64,000 nucleotides of DNA from Plumapathes pennacea. Its lineage: Eukaryota > Cnidaria > Anthozoa > Antipatharia > Myriopathidae. How positions within the stretch are numbered: position 1 is the first letter of the stretch; each line of letters begins with the position of its first letter. The notes beneath the pieces were generated by a model, which was given only the letters and a program-made list of their open reading frames with translations, was not told where the DNA came from and searched no databases. Below are positions 1 through 11,400 of the stretch, one piece after another. Made by a program: the position numbers and the translations under genes. The stretch covers positions 16,647,184 through 16,711,183 of the forward strand of contig OZ038471.1 in the NCBI GenBank assembly GCA_964036295.1, in the 5' to 3' direction.

Positions 1-113
1 TTGTAGCTCCAGATCCAGCTTCAGCACCAGTGATCATTGATTTCTTGCACAAATAGTTCAATCTGTGTGCAAGTATTGATTTAGTACTGTCTGATAAAAT
101 GTGTTTTTTGTAG

Positions 114-3100
114 TGTTTGCAGCTGGTGCTAACACTGCAGGTCAGTGTGGTGTTGGACTTAACAAGAAGACTGTAGACCAATTCACACAGGTTCTTCACA
201 CAACAAGACAGCAGCAGGTCAAACAGGTTAGTCTTGTTTGATTTACATCGTGATTTTGAACTGGAACCGCTTGTGTGGCTCAAAACAAGAGTTAAATCCT
301 CTGATTGGTTGACAGAATCTGTACACTCCAACTATTCTTATTTTAGGTTTCTGTGAATAGGATCCTGCAGTTTGCTGTTTCGTTATAAGAACATCAAAGC
401 TCAATGTTGACTGTAATTATTCTTATGCACAGGGACAAATAAGGAGGCAACACACATGCCAGCTAGCTCTATACAACACAGTGTGTAAACTTTTGTCAAG
501 AAATAGTAATCTGATTATCATCAACAGTTTTTAAAGTCATGCCCAGAGTTGTCTTTGAGTCATTTTCATACTGCGTCACAACTGTGGGCCATATTGTGGT
601 TCATCATTAAGCCTTGTGTTTTCATTGCTTGTCCTGCAGGTTGCGTGTGGCTTGGATCATAGCCTGTTGCTGACTCAAGATGGCCAAGTCCTTTCATGTG
701 GATGGGGTGCTGATGGACAAACTGGTCAGTAATATCAACCGAATAAAAATTTATTAATAATTATCATATAATATACAAGGCTTGATAAGGCTAAAGTGTC
801 TGACTCTTACTCTCTGACTCTTAACTTTTCACTCTTCTCTTCTCCCACTCACCCAAGAACTCACACTGATCTCTTCTGCATAAATCTGAAAGTATATCCT
901 GCTTCCCACAATCAGGAACAAATTTTAGCAAGTATTCTTCCCTTTAAATAAAAGTTTAATGTGAATATGTTTTAATCTTGGAGAAAAAGCTGGTCAAAAT
1001 TCAGTGTTAGGGTTAGCCCTGGGCTCCTGGGGTTTGAATAAACCAAAATTTTTTGGTCTCCGAGTTCAACTCCAACAATGAAAACAGGCACTTGGGTTGG
1101 TAAATGATAGGAATCTGCCTTTGGATTTTGAAAATATGTTGTAATCTTGCAGAAAATGCTGGTCAAATTCAGGGTTAGCCCCAGGCTCCAGGGGTTTGAA
1201 TAAACCAAAATTTTTTGGTCTCCGAGTTCAACTCCAACAATGAAAATAGGCACTTGGGTTGGTAAATGATAGGAATCTGCCTTTGGGTTTTGAAAATATG
1301 TTGTAATTTGGCTTTTGATAGCTTGCTAAGATGAAAGCTGATTGAAGTATTAATTCTCCCCGCATCTCTCATACATTCTATTCTGGAATGGTTGGGAAAA
1401 TCTGCTTCTTGAACTTGGGAGTGAAAGGGTTAAAAAGAAAGTCAGTTAAAGTTCATTTTCTGCTGTTTTGATTTAAATGTGAACATCACCAGATTACATC
1501 TTTACGTGGTGTTAAGTTGCAGTTATTTGTGTTTGTTTAGGTCTTGGTCACTATGCCAACTGCTTCAGCGCAACCCAAGTAGCAGGGGAAATAAGGAGTG
1601 TACACATCAAACAGGTTGCCTCCGCTGGAGATTCTTGTCTTGCTTTATCAGGTGAGCATGCATAAGGCATATTTTCTTTTTTTGGGAGTCAAACGAAAAA
1701 ATAGTTTGCAGAGTGGCACCTAAACTGGAGTAAATATGGTACATGCAACTACATGCTTATAGCATCAAGAGTTTTTGATTGTTGATTGTTGTTTTGTTTC
1801 AGAGGATGGTCAGGTTTTTTCTTGGGGTAATAATGAGTATTCACAGCTGGGATTAGAAACAACTGATGAACAGGTACAAAATAATGTACAATGTCTTATT
1901 TAGTTACTTTGTACCCTTTCCTTGCTGTAAATGATTGCTGTTTTATTTGATTTGTCTCTCAATTCTTTAACAGAGGTCATAAGGTTTTATCCTCCCCGCA
2001 CTTACCGAATAAATCCACCTTACCCTACCCCCATCCCCTTTGCCCCACTCCACTGCCCCACCCCCACCTCCCTCTGCCCCACCTCCCTCTGTCTCATCCT
2101 TCACCTCCCTTTAGCCCAGCCCCTCTGGCCTATACCCCCACCTCTCTCTGCCCCACCCACTAGACCATACCCCATCTCCATCTGTCCCACCCCTCTAGCC
2201 CATACCCCCACTTGCCTCTAGCCCAGCCCCTCATTTCCCTCTGCCCCATTCCCTTGATCAATTAACTGGTCATTATGTAATTAATTATTAATTGTAATGT
2301 TGAGTTTAATAATTAATTGTAGGTCTGCGAACCAACACCTGTGTCTCTGCTTGAGCAACTCGGAGAAGTGACACAAGTCGGTGCTGCTGGTTCTTTTAGT
2401 GTTGCTCTCACTGGTAAGTTTAATGGTTGTTTTGTCCATTTGTTCGTTTATTTGATTTTTTGGTTTTTTCATTTGTTTGGTAACCTGTTGTTATGGTGTC
2501 CCGGCAGCTACTGGTGCAGTGTACAGCTGGGGATATGGTGTCTTGGGCCACGGCCGCAACGTCACGTTTGTCAAGAAACCCAAGAGACTGGACAGCTTGA
2601 TTGACAGTGGACATCAAGTCAGCCAGCTTGTGTGTGGAACTGATCACGTGGCACTTACCACAGGTCAGTCTTGTTTATCTGATGTGTTGGGAGAATTTGT
2701 TTCATAGCTTTGAGATCTTGTGGAGACAACATTTTGAAGTGATGTTTTATTTTACATCACCAGGTTCTGGAAATCTCTTTGTCTGGGGACGAGGTGGCCA
2801 TGGCCGCTTGGGTCTGGGTACAACTAAGGACCAGTGGACCCCTAAACAGGTATTAAATCCAGTTTTGTTTGTACGATGCAGTGTGACTCGCAACAACTTT
2901 TTTTCCCGACCTCTACACACCAATTACATTTTACTTTTATTTGCCCTTAATTGCTTCAGTATTGAATTATTTGGGAGTGTGTTCTGCACAGCGCCTCTGC
3001 TGACCGCATGACGGCTTGTCTGCCGGCGCACCTGTTATTCATAGCTGGTTTTCTTTCTTTCCATTGTTGGGTTTTCACGAGTGTTGTTTTTGGCAGGTTC

Positions 3101-3171
3101 ATTTGCCTGGTCACGTGACTGAGGTCAGCTGCTGCGTGGATCACATGACAGCAATAGTGGAAACCACATAA
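114..3171 (+). CDS. RCC1L: RCC1L (WBSCR16) mitochondrial RCC1-repeat protein, 5'-truncated by window edge
   Basis: Eight exons join in phase: 114-226, 640-724, 1541-1651, 1803-1873, 2323-2413, 2508-2663, 2764-2849, 3097-3171 (TAA). The product is a run of RCC1 beta-propeller repeats, seen as SCGWGADGQTG, FSWGNNEYSQLGL, YSWGYGVLGHGRN and FVWGRGGHGRLGLG. The last blade, with CCVDHM just before the stop, resembles the C-terminus of vertebrate RCC1L rather than nuclear RCC1. Family knowledge: RCC1L is a mitochondrial inner-membrane-associated protein involved in mitoribosome assembly and proposed as an exchange factor for OPA1. The N-terminus and targeting peptide lie upstream of base 1. The first 40 bases may contain the end of another exon (codons for PDPASAP before a weak GT), but this is not supported enough to call. 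Confidence 0.92.
964..1297. repeat. Two-copy direct tandem repeat, unit about 168 bp
   Basis: Bases 964-1131 and 1132-1297 are near-identical copies in the RCC1L intron 725-1540. Each holds the phrase GGTTTGAATAAACCAAAA followed by a TTTTTTGGTCTCCGAGTTC block. Antisense ORFs here are just the repeat read twice. Confidence 0.85.
1312..1431. repeat. Dispersed short element, AGTGAAAGGGTT family, copy 1
   Basis: Ends in CTTGGGAGTGAAAGGGTT and carries the shared TCTCATACATTCTATTCT core in the same RCC1L intron. Other copies are at 28343, 38983, 46138, 48868, 55040, 55525 and 61062. Confidence 0.7.
1996..2256. repeat. C-rich minisatellite in RCC1L intron
   Basis: Degenerate CCCCACCTCCCTCTG-type units run through the intron 1874-2322. 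The 96-codon proline-rich ORF in it is low complexity and not a gene. Confidence 0.8.
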
Positions 3172-4033
3172 CAAGCTGCAACACTAATCATTCGTCATCA
3201 CCACAGGTCGCAATGCGCACACGGTGAACTGCCAGCGATTTCTGGTCAGCATTCTGTAGTTTCGAGGGCTTTGTGCGACAAAAAGTCACTAAATTAATTA
3301 TTTGCGCTTCTGTGTTGGGACTTATAAGTTTAGGTTTTTTACTCATGAACACTCTCTTGTGAACATTCTCTGCTCTGACCAGACATCGCAGGCGGTTCAC
3401 GCATGCACGTGCATTATTGCGACCTGTCTGTCATCACAACATCCATCGTCACCACAACATCTGTCATATCCAGCGTCAGTCCATCATCATCACAACATCC
3501 ATCACATTAAGTATCACGAACATCGCAGTGTAAGTCAGTCCATTATCATCACAACATCAGTGTGTCGTTCCATATTTGGTGCACCCCTACACATGCCTGT
3601 TATTCACCAATCAAATTTCATCTTGTGGCCTCAACCATCGGCGAGGTCGAAGCTGGACAGCTATCCTGCATGAAGACGCCACTTTAGGTGAGCGATACCC
3701 TGAAAGAGTGTCGACAAGGTCACTAATGTGTCGACCAATAGATTTATAGATTTATACCCTCTGTAACTTACGCATTACCCATCTGGGGCGGGGCTTCTCT
3801 TTCTATAGCGAAGGACCTTAAGATTTCCGTGCTAGATTTCATTCCAAAGTTCGTTTCTTTTCAGTCTTTAAAGCCCTAACCCCCCGCCCCTCCCACCCCA
3901 CCCCGTTTAAATTTGCGTTGTGACCGGGAGAGCCTGGGAACCTGCTTTCCAAAATGGCGGACGAAATTAGAAAGTCGTGTGAAAGTTTTGTAGTGTAAAG
4001 AAGCTTGTGATTCATCATTATACATACTCAGTG
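3172..4033. other. Intergenic RCC1L-NUDT8 interval
   Basis: Contains RCC1L 3' flank, a degenerate CATCATCACAACATCCATC microsatellite around 3430-3570, a pyrimidine-rich stretch near 3875-3905, and the probable NUDT8 promoter and 5' UTR at its right end. No supported gene. Confidence 0.6.
3951..3960 (+). promoter_or_regulatory. YY1-like element and uORF start upstream of NUDT8
   Basis: AAAATGGCGG followed by AC matches the core of the YY1 consensus often found at transcription starts of housekeeping genes. Its ATG (3954) opens a 14-codon uORF that stops before the NUDT8 ATG at 4034. Whether it lies in the transcript is inferred. Confidence 0.45.
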
Positions 4034-6124
4034 ATGATCTACTTTCTGTCTAGGAGTAAACGATTGATGTTTTCTTCCATGGTCAGGCATTTTTGCCTCC
4101 AAACACAGAAAACAGCGCCGAAAGTGTCTCCAGAAATGATCGAAGCTGTTATGTCACAGAACAACAGAAGACGAGTGGTGAATCAGCTGGAGAAACTAAA
4201 ACCTCGTGAATCCTTGACTGCAAGTTGCATAGAGGAAGCTGCTGTCTTCATTCCGTTGTGTCGAGTTGACTCCAAGCCGTCTGTCATTTTTACGGTTCGC
4301 TCGACGAAGCTCACGAAACACAGGGGGGAAGTGAGGTGAGTTTTGTATCTCCTTGCCTTGTGGTTGATTGTTTTGTTCGTTTTATATCTCCTTGCCTTGT
4401 GGTTTGTTGTTTTGTTTTATATGATCTCCATGGCTTGTGGTTGTTTGTTATTTTGTCCATTTGGTTAACAGACATTGTGATGTGTTTATTTTAGTTTTCC
4501 TGGTGGCAAGAGAGATCTGAATGACAGAGACCTGGTGCACACAGCAGTGAGGGAAATGGAGGAAGAATTGGGGATTTCTGAAGACAGAGTCGATGTCTGG
4601 GCTGCTTTGCCTCCAATGCCTGACAGAGTAGGTACACCAGGCTACACTTGACCTTTGTTGTTTTCTACCAGCACTGAAGCTTATCTCAGAGTGCAAGAGT
4701 CATTGCACAAGTCTAACAAAATGGAGACTGCTGACCAGAAAAATACTTAAGACAGTCATTCAATTAACAGCACTGACTTGTGTAAAAACAATTAACTGGT
4801 TTGTCTGAATTTGCTGTTCATTTGTTTGTCTATACTCATACCATTTGTTTTCTTTGTATTTTTTTTAACAGTTTGGTAAAGTTGCCATTACCCCTGTGCT
4901 GGGTTATGTTGGTGATGTTGATGTGGCTTCACTGGAATTCAACCGTGAAGAGGTAAGTAACTACAACAGTACCTCTTGTTGTACTTGTACGGTTGTGTAT
5001 ACAGTTCAGGACCTCTAAGCTTGTTCCGGGCACTCAGATACTGTAGGAAAGTGCAAAGAAACAGTAGTGCGAAGTAAGGGGATGGACTGGGGCGGGGCGA
5101 GTCCTTTGCACCTTTTTTTTTCATGCCTTTTTCCAGTAACTGAGAGCCTGGAACAGGCAAGGGACCTTTTTCATAAAGGTGTGTTGCTGCATATGCGAAA
5201 GAAATTATGACTCTGGATTGGACACATACCACATGGGGATTGTAAGGAGAGGAGGTGGGGGGGGGGGGGGGTGTTGAAGTTTGCTTAGTTATGACAAAAT
5301 CACTGGCATACAACATTGTTAGTATTTTGTCAAACATACAATAATTCAAGGTTACTAGGTTGGTTGAAAATTAGTCTCACACTGGCTAATATGCCTTATC
5401 CTCTTTGAGTTTGTAAAGCCTGTTGTTTCTGTAACTCAGGTTGCTGAGGTCTTCATTCTATCACTGGAACATCTGTATCACGAAGACAACCACAGATATA
5501 CAACACATAAGCACTTAATTGACAACATAATGCGACGACCTGTCTTTAGAACTGGCAATAGTCACCGCATTTGGGGCCTGACCGGTGTGCTCCTGGACAG
5601 GGCATTAACAATACTGTGCCCACAACTTTATCAGCCCAGGTTTTATATAAAAAAGATTGCCCCATATTTAATTTGACTTAGTACAGCTATTGAATGCCTT
5701 CCTGGGACCACTGCAAAATGTTAAATCCCCTGTAAAAATCCTGGGACTAATTCTGCCATCCTGCCTTGAACAAAATGTATGAGAATGTGTGGGAGAGTGA
5801 ACAGTTGGAGCAAAAGATTATCTGCCATTTTTTTCTCGCTGAAGTATGTGATCTTTGTATTAAAAGGAGAAGTTTTTCCTGATCAATCCCTTCCATTCTA
5901 CTGATGTCTCACACCAGGTTGCATCTGTATTCATACTATCCCTGGAGCATGTGTGCAACATGAAGAATCAGAGATATACAACATTCAGGAACAAGACTAG
6001 ATTGCCTGTGTTTGCCAATGGACCACACAAAGTCTGGGGTCTTTCTGCAATTATACTGGACTGGACTTTGCTCCTGCTATTTCCTGGTTATCATCAAATG
6101 AAATACAGGAGGGCCGTACTTTAA
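4034..6124 (+). CDS. NUDT8: NUDT8-type mitochondrial coenzyme A diphosphatase (Nudix hydrolase)
   Basis: Exons 4034-4335, 4495-4627, 4872-4952, then one of two alternative terminal exons: 5440-5676 or 5918-6124. Products are 250 or 240 aa, close to the roughly 236 aa of the human protein. The UPF0035/CoA-type signature is visible: FTVRS, then KHRGEVSFPGGKRD across the first splice junction, then the Nudix box residues TAVREMEEELGIS (REMEEELG catalytic Glu cluster). Family knowledge: members hydrolyse CoA species to 3',5'-ADP and phosphopantetheine, NUDT8 in mitochondria. The ATG at 4034 gives an Arg/Lys- and hydrophobic-rich N-terminus (MIYFLSRSKRLMFSSMVRHF) compatible with a mitochondrial presequence. 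Later Met codons (4070, 4079) are possible starts. Confidence 0.92.
5918..6124 (+). other. NUDT8: Second, tandemly duplicated NUDT8 terminal exon
   Basis: A CAG acceptor at 5915-5917 opens 69 codons ending in TAA. It parallels exon 5440-5676: VASVFILSLEHV versus VAEVFILSLEHL, RYTTF versus RYTTH, KVWGLSAIILD versus RIWGLTGVLLD. The downstream copy keeps the LPVF-GPHKVWGL order known from NUDT8 proteins; the upstream copy is more diverged. Both start in phase 0, so either can splice to 4872-4952. A canonical AATAAA follows at 6337-6342; none was seen between 5676 and 5917. Confidence 0.85.
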
Positions 6125-6639
6125 AGTGACCACTAAGCTCAAATGAACAAAAACACAAGACAAAAACACTGCTTTCAAATTCACATATCTTTTATTGCCA
6201 CACTGGTATGAAATTCACTCATTTTGAAATGATTTATGTCACAAAAAACATTGTTCATGAAAATATTGCTGGCAATTCTAGCAGATACTGTAACTGAAGG
6301 AGCCTGGATTTTTCAGAAACAAATCATCTGTCTTACAATAAATATTGTGCTTTTGCATCAGCAACTGGTGTGATTGTTTTTATGCAGATCACTTGAAAAA
6401 AGAAAAAATCATTTTCTAGAACGCACAGTATCTATTCAAAGGTAAGTCTATTTAAAATAATTAACTGAGACGTTTGTGATGTATCACTATTCTCATATAC
6501 CTATGTGAAATTTTTACACAAACACTTGTTGAAAATTAGAAGATGAAGAACAATGTGCTATGCATGCAAATATGGCACACAGAAGCATTCTACAGGAAAA
6601 AGAAGAATGCAAACTATATAGAAATAAAATGCTAGGTTG
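6125..6639. other. Convergent 3' flank of NUDT8 and CFAP107
   Basis: Holds AATAAA on the + strand (6337-6342) and TTTATT, i.e. AATAAA on the - strand (6191-6196). If used, the two 3' UTRs overlap by roughly 150 bp. No ORF worth calling. Confidence 0.55.
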
Positions 6640-8255
6640 TCAACAGGTACTAATGGAAGGAGCATATTCTGGGGAACTGTTATGAAAGACCCCTCTCAAG
6701 TGAAGATCCTTATTGACACGGTGTGGGTGGAAGTGACTGGAAAGGTGCCTTGGTGTTGCCTTGTGTTGAAGGACAAAGGACTCCCTTGGATGTCTACCAA
6801 AGGATAGTCCATGTGTCGTGACATAAATGCCAAGTTTTTCTGCAGCTGCGTCTTTTCTCCATTTCTCCTGGAGTTTCTGTAGCAAGCCAAAATTTGTTGG
6901 GGAACCTGCAAGGAAATTTGTGTACCACATAAAGATCTAGCTCCTCCCAACCTGGGGTGGTATTCACCAAACTTGCATACGAACAAAAATGTTCATAAGT
7001 ATGACTTATGCACGTAATTGTTCTGATGCATAAGTCATACTTACGAACATTTTAGTTTGTGCACAAGTATGATGAATTCGGCCACTGCTAAGTATTGTCA
7101 GCAATGTTAGGAGAGTTGACAGCCTGAGCAGCCTGAACTAAGAGATCACTCTCCATTTTCTCCACACTGTGATCTCTTACCTTGGAGTGGATAATCAGAC
7201 TTTTCTGGTTCCCATGCCAACTTCTGTCTGTCCCAGCTCCGCAGTCGAGGAAGTCGGGACTCCCTAACTTCACGTCTATTGAATTGCTGGTCATACCAGG
7301 AAATCCCATTGTTTTGATAAGCTTTGGCATGATGCGAAAAGATGTGTTCCTTTCCTAACCCCTGTGGAACAGTCAACACATGGCAGTCATGTTCTGCCTT
7401 CATCTTATTCAAGAATCTAGAGAAATAGCTAAAGGTTATGCATCAATCAATTCCAGCTGTTACCCCAGGGACTTTTTATTCGTGGACACAAATTCCCCAC
7501 CCTGGGCAAGGAAAAACTGTCAATTTCACTCAATCTCCCACTCTCTTCCTATTAACTTTTTGCGGTTCTCGTGCAAATTTCCCGGGATTGCTGGGGGGGT
7601 AAACAGCTGTGGGTATGCTGTTAAGGATGTGTGGGCCTATTTTGGGGGTTGAAAATTTATACATGCATTGAAATATTCACATTTTAGTGAGACGATGGTT
7701 GACTGCTCATGTAAGATTCAGTGCAGTTCTTTTCTATGCGTACAATAAATTAAGGTGCCATATCATTTCCGGCGTTCAAGAGCTCATTTTTTAGAATACG
7801 ACAAAAACAGGATTTTCTGCATGATCTTACGTCATGTTTCAGCACAGCTTCCCTTCTTGTTGTCACATCTGGCAAATACTTTCCGTAATTCTTGAAATCA
7901 CTGCGATGCGTGCTGTTGAAATGAGACGTTCCTCGATCGAACTGAAAAAAAAAAAAATCAAAATAAAAGAGCAATTTCTTACTCGCACTGAAAAACGATC
8001 TGGAGCAAACTGAATCGCTACAAAGGACCGCTAAATTAGTGCTTTATGTTTAAAAACTTCGGAACTAACCCAGAACCACATTCAAAACAAAGTTTTTCAG
8101 AGTACATGTGATGGAACGCATCATCTGTTTATACTTACCACTCGCCTCTCCTCATTCCAGTTTCCGATCAGAACTTCCGTGTTGTATTTTTGTTCTATTC
8201 TCCAGCCTGGGCGGCTCCATTTGGCACTGTCGTCTATGTCCACTTCAGAAATCAT
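6640..8255 (-). CDS. CFAP107: CFAP107 (C1orf158) ciliary microtubule inner protein
   Basis: Four exons read on the minus strand: 8255-8139, 7941-7831, 7361-7181, 6905-6640, in phase, 224 codons plus stop. Recognition rests on several blocks shared with human C1orf158: PGWRIEQKYNTEVLIGNWNE at the N-terminus, LPRLRSWDRQKLAWEPEKSD in the third exon, and SPTNFGLLQKL at the start of the last. Family knowledge: CFAP107 is a small lumenal protein of axonemal doublet microtubules, so expression is expected in ciliated or flagellated cells. It has no signal peptide or membrane segment. It is divergent from MSH6 (start codons 205 bp apart) and convergent with NUDT8. Length is close to the vertebrate protein, slightly longer because of a C-terminal HPHR-rich tail. 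Confidence 0.9.
6955..7083. mobile_element. Short foldback MITE in CFAP107 intron
   Basis: A near-palindrome: GGTATTCACCAAACTTGC with ATAAGTATGACTTATGC on the left, and the complementary GCATAAGTCATACTTACG with GTGCACAAGTATGATGAATTC on the right. Its ends match the TIRs of the larger element at 21121-22892. Confidence 0.75.
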
Positions 8256-8459
8256 CTCGATATATACAGACACAATTCACCTTCCTGCAGAAAAGGTTAC
8301 ACTTACAGTTGCCAATGACAACACTCTGATCCAGGCTTCCAAGTTGTCCCCGGTCAACAGTGGCGCGCCCGCAGTGACGTATGGTCTGCGGGGCTTGAGC
8401 CACGCGCGCTCATTGGGCATGCGCATAATTTACGCGGGAACTCCGGGGGAATCTTCAAG
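8256..8459. promoter_or_regulatory. Shared CFAP107/MSH6 bidirectional promoter region
   Basis: The interval between the two start codons is only 204 bp and is CpG-rich. Visible motifs: TGACGTA (CRE-like, 8375-8381), inverted CCAAT (ATTGG, 8412-8416), GCATGCGC (NRF1-like half palindrome, 8417-8424), and CAAGATGGC (YY1-like) overlapping the MSH6 ATG. No TATA box was seen. Confidence 0.6.
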
Positions 8460-11400
8460 ATGGCAACACTGTTTTCTTATTTCACTCCCAAACGGAGTAG
8501 TTCAGCGGGTGGAGACAACGCCGATGGAAGTGAGAAGAAGCGCTTATTTCGTCCCGTAAATGGCACTCCTCGAGCCCGTGAAGAAGCGCTGAAATTCGAC
8601 TGCTTCGCTATCGTTTGGGCCAAACTCAGCGGCCACCCTTGGTGGCCGAGTATCATTTGCAAGCATCCAACACAAGGAAAGCACTTGTGTAACAAACGAT
8701 GCCACGTGCAGTTTTTTGGAGAACCACCGAGTCGAGCCTGGGTCAACGTAAAGTAAGTTATCGCGTCGGCCGGGTGCCCGGCCTCCTGGGGAGCAGGGGG
8801 GGGGGGGGGGGGGGGGGTACTCATTATAAGTTTGGGTGGGAGTGTGCTGCCCAGTCCCGGAAACCCTTACCCTATTTCAGACCAAAATATCTGATTTTCT
8901 GTACCCTATTTCAGACCAGACTCCAAAAATGTATACCCTATTTCAGAGTTTTTTCTGTTGCAACGATTTCCTCCCGGTGTTTTCTTCCATGTACCGTGCA
9001 ATGTTTGCGGCGACACATTTCTGTTAAAATCATACCCTATCCCAGACCAAAAAGACAAAATTGATACCCTACTTCAGCCTAAAAAGGGCAAAATCTATAC
9101 CATATTTCAGACTAAAAATGCTTCAAAACGATTCCCTTTGGGGCAGCACATACTTATATGGCTTATATATGGGAGTACCCCCTTCCCCCCTGGCCTAGCC
9201 TCCCTCACATGACCATCTAAGCCTGAATTTATGGGTGGTCGCTTGTAAGAGATTGCACTATACATGCTGTTGTATAGTATTAAAGTATTCTGCTTTCTTT
9301 CAGGGACGTTCGTCCATTTACAAAAGAAGACAAGTCTTTACACCAATCTAGTGTACAGGAAGCAGTAGAACAAGCACAAGAAGCTCTGGTTCTGTCAACA
9401 GATGAAAGGAAGAAACTGATCAAATGTGTGCCTTCAGATGACGAGGAGGACATGGAGTCTGTTGAAAATGTCCCAATGGAAAGCCTCGAATCTGAGGATG
9501 AAGATCAAGTCACAGGCATGGTCAGTGAGGTTACACATTTAGTCATCAAAATTGAACCAATTTGCAGGATGGCAATAGACCAGACTGCATTGTTTATAAA
9601 CACAAAACTAAAGCAAGATCACAATAAGTTTATTTATTTTGACATTAATGGCTCTGTGGCTGCTCTAAAACCCCCAGCTGTACAACCACCCATTTTACTC
9701 TTGTACTCAAAATACAAATTCTCCCAAACATTAAGAAAAACTGTTTGGGTCACATAGTGAGAATATTGGTTTTTAATCAGCTCTTTATCAGAGCAAGCTA
9801 CAGTGTTCATGTATAAAGTTCTCTATACTGAAACGTTTTGTATAAGGAGTGATGAGTGAAGCACAACTTGCAAAGTCAAGTGGCAACATACTATCTTTAT
9901 TGGATAAATGCTTTTCGTAAATATATTATTTGTTGTGTATGTAGTGATGTAGCACATGGACAAAATTTTGAAACAATACACAAATCTCTTCCAGAAATAC
10001 AAAAGCAAACAGCCACCAAGAAATGCATCTAGCAAACAGCGCAAGAGGAAACGGCTTGTGGTCGAATCTGGTTCAGACGGCAGCTGCTCAGGTATTTTTT
10101 ATAGATTGCTGGAGGCACAAGAATATGTATATTGTATAAAATCCATGTACAAAGGTGCTGGAAATAAGGGGTCCCAGGTTTTTAACATTAATTTATTCTC
10201 TTATCATGATTATTCAGATACTGCATTTCAACCAGGAGCCAAGCAGATTTTATATTTAGAAGAATATTGTTCAACCTGCTTCTATCATTGCTGAAGGAAT
10301 CCAATATTGTATTTGCAGAGGACGAATACAAGCCACCTAAAGAAGAAAGTAGTGAAGATAGCTGCAGCAGCGGCGTGGAGGAGTGTGACGAGGAAAGTGT
10401 GTCAGAGGATGATGAGCCTGAGGTATAGGCTATGTGATTTGCTGTGATGCTTTTCAATGCATTCCATATTTATTTTTACTGAAAAGGGATTGGCTAGAAT
10501 TACCTAATGATGTGATGGTAATGCTTCTCAGGAACCTGTTTCTCGCAAGCGTAAACGAGGTGACAAGGCTCGCACAAAAAGGAAAGCCCCTCCTGTGACC
10601 CCGTCATCCAGCAGGAAGCCCTGCACTCCAGTGAACACCCCTTCGTCTAGCAGCAAGCCTCGCACTCCAGCAAACATCTATTCATCCCTATCTAGCAAAG
10701 TTTCCAACTCAGCAAGTAAAGCAGCTGCCTCGCTGGCCAAATTTCAAGTGTCTTCTACACCCAGGTCCAAGACAGAGAACACTTCAAGCAGTGATGTGAC
10801 TTATCTGCATGAGACTTTAGAATGGCTGAGAGAGGACAAACGAAAGTATGTTTATACAAAATATAGGGCACATTTTATTATTTATCTTATAAAAAGTTTA
10901 TTTGTTGTATTCGATATCTGAGAAAATCATCAACTAACTAATAATTTTATTCTCTTGTAGGGATGTGCATGGTCGACCAATGTCACATCCAGACTATGAC
11001 CCAAGAACACTCCTGGTAAGTTGAGAACAATCATGTAGTTCAGCTACAGTAACATTATTTGTTGAACAGTAGGTTGGTTGTGATGATGATGGTTGTTGAT
11101 CTAATGTCAATGGTGTCACTGCAATACACTGCCAGTGTTTGTTACTGAATTAAGTTGGGAGCAGGTTAATCTTCCCATATGCACATCTCAACTCACACTC
11201 TCACACAAACTGACCATGTTAAGCCCCCAGCTGCTAAATGTACAGTATAGTTTATTACCAGATAACTAATTTCTAAATGGGGCATGCAAAGATTTTTGTT
11301 TAAATTGTGTTGACTAAAAAAATCACTTTGCTTCCCAGGTGCCTTCATCTTATTTGAATTCAAAAGGAGCCACCCCGGTATGTGAGTCTGTTTCTTGTTT

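Noticed and set aside
1..40. Upstream RCC1L exon end at the window edge
   Set aside because: A possible AG and weak GT frame a short peptide, but no homology signal confirms it.
1931..2221. 96-codon proline-rich ORF
   Set aside because: C-rich minisatellite inside an RCC1L intron.
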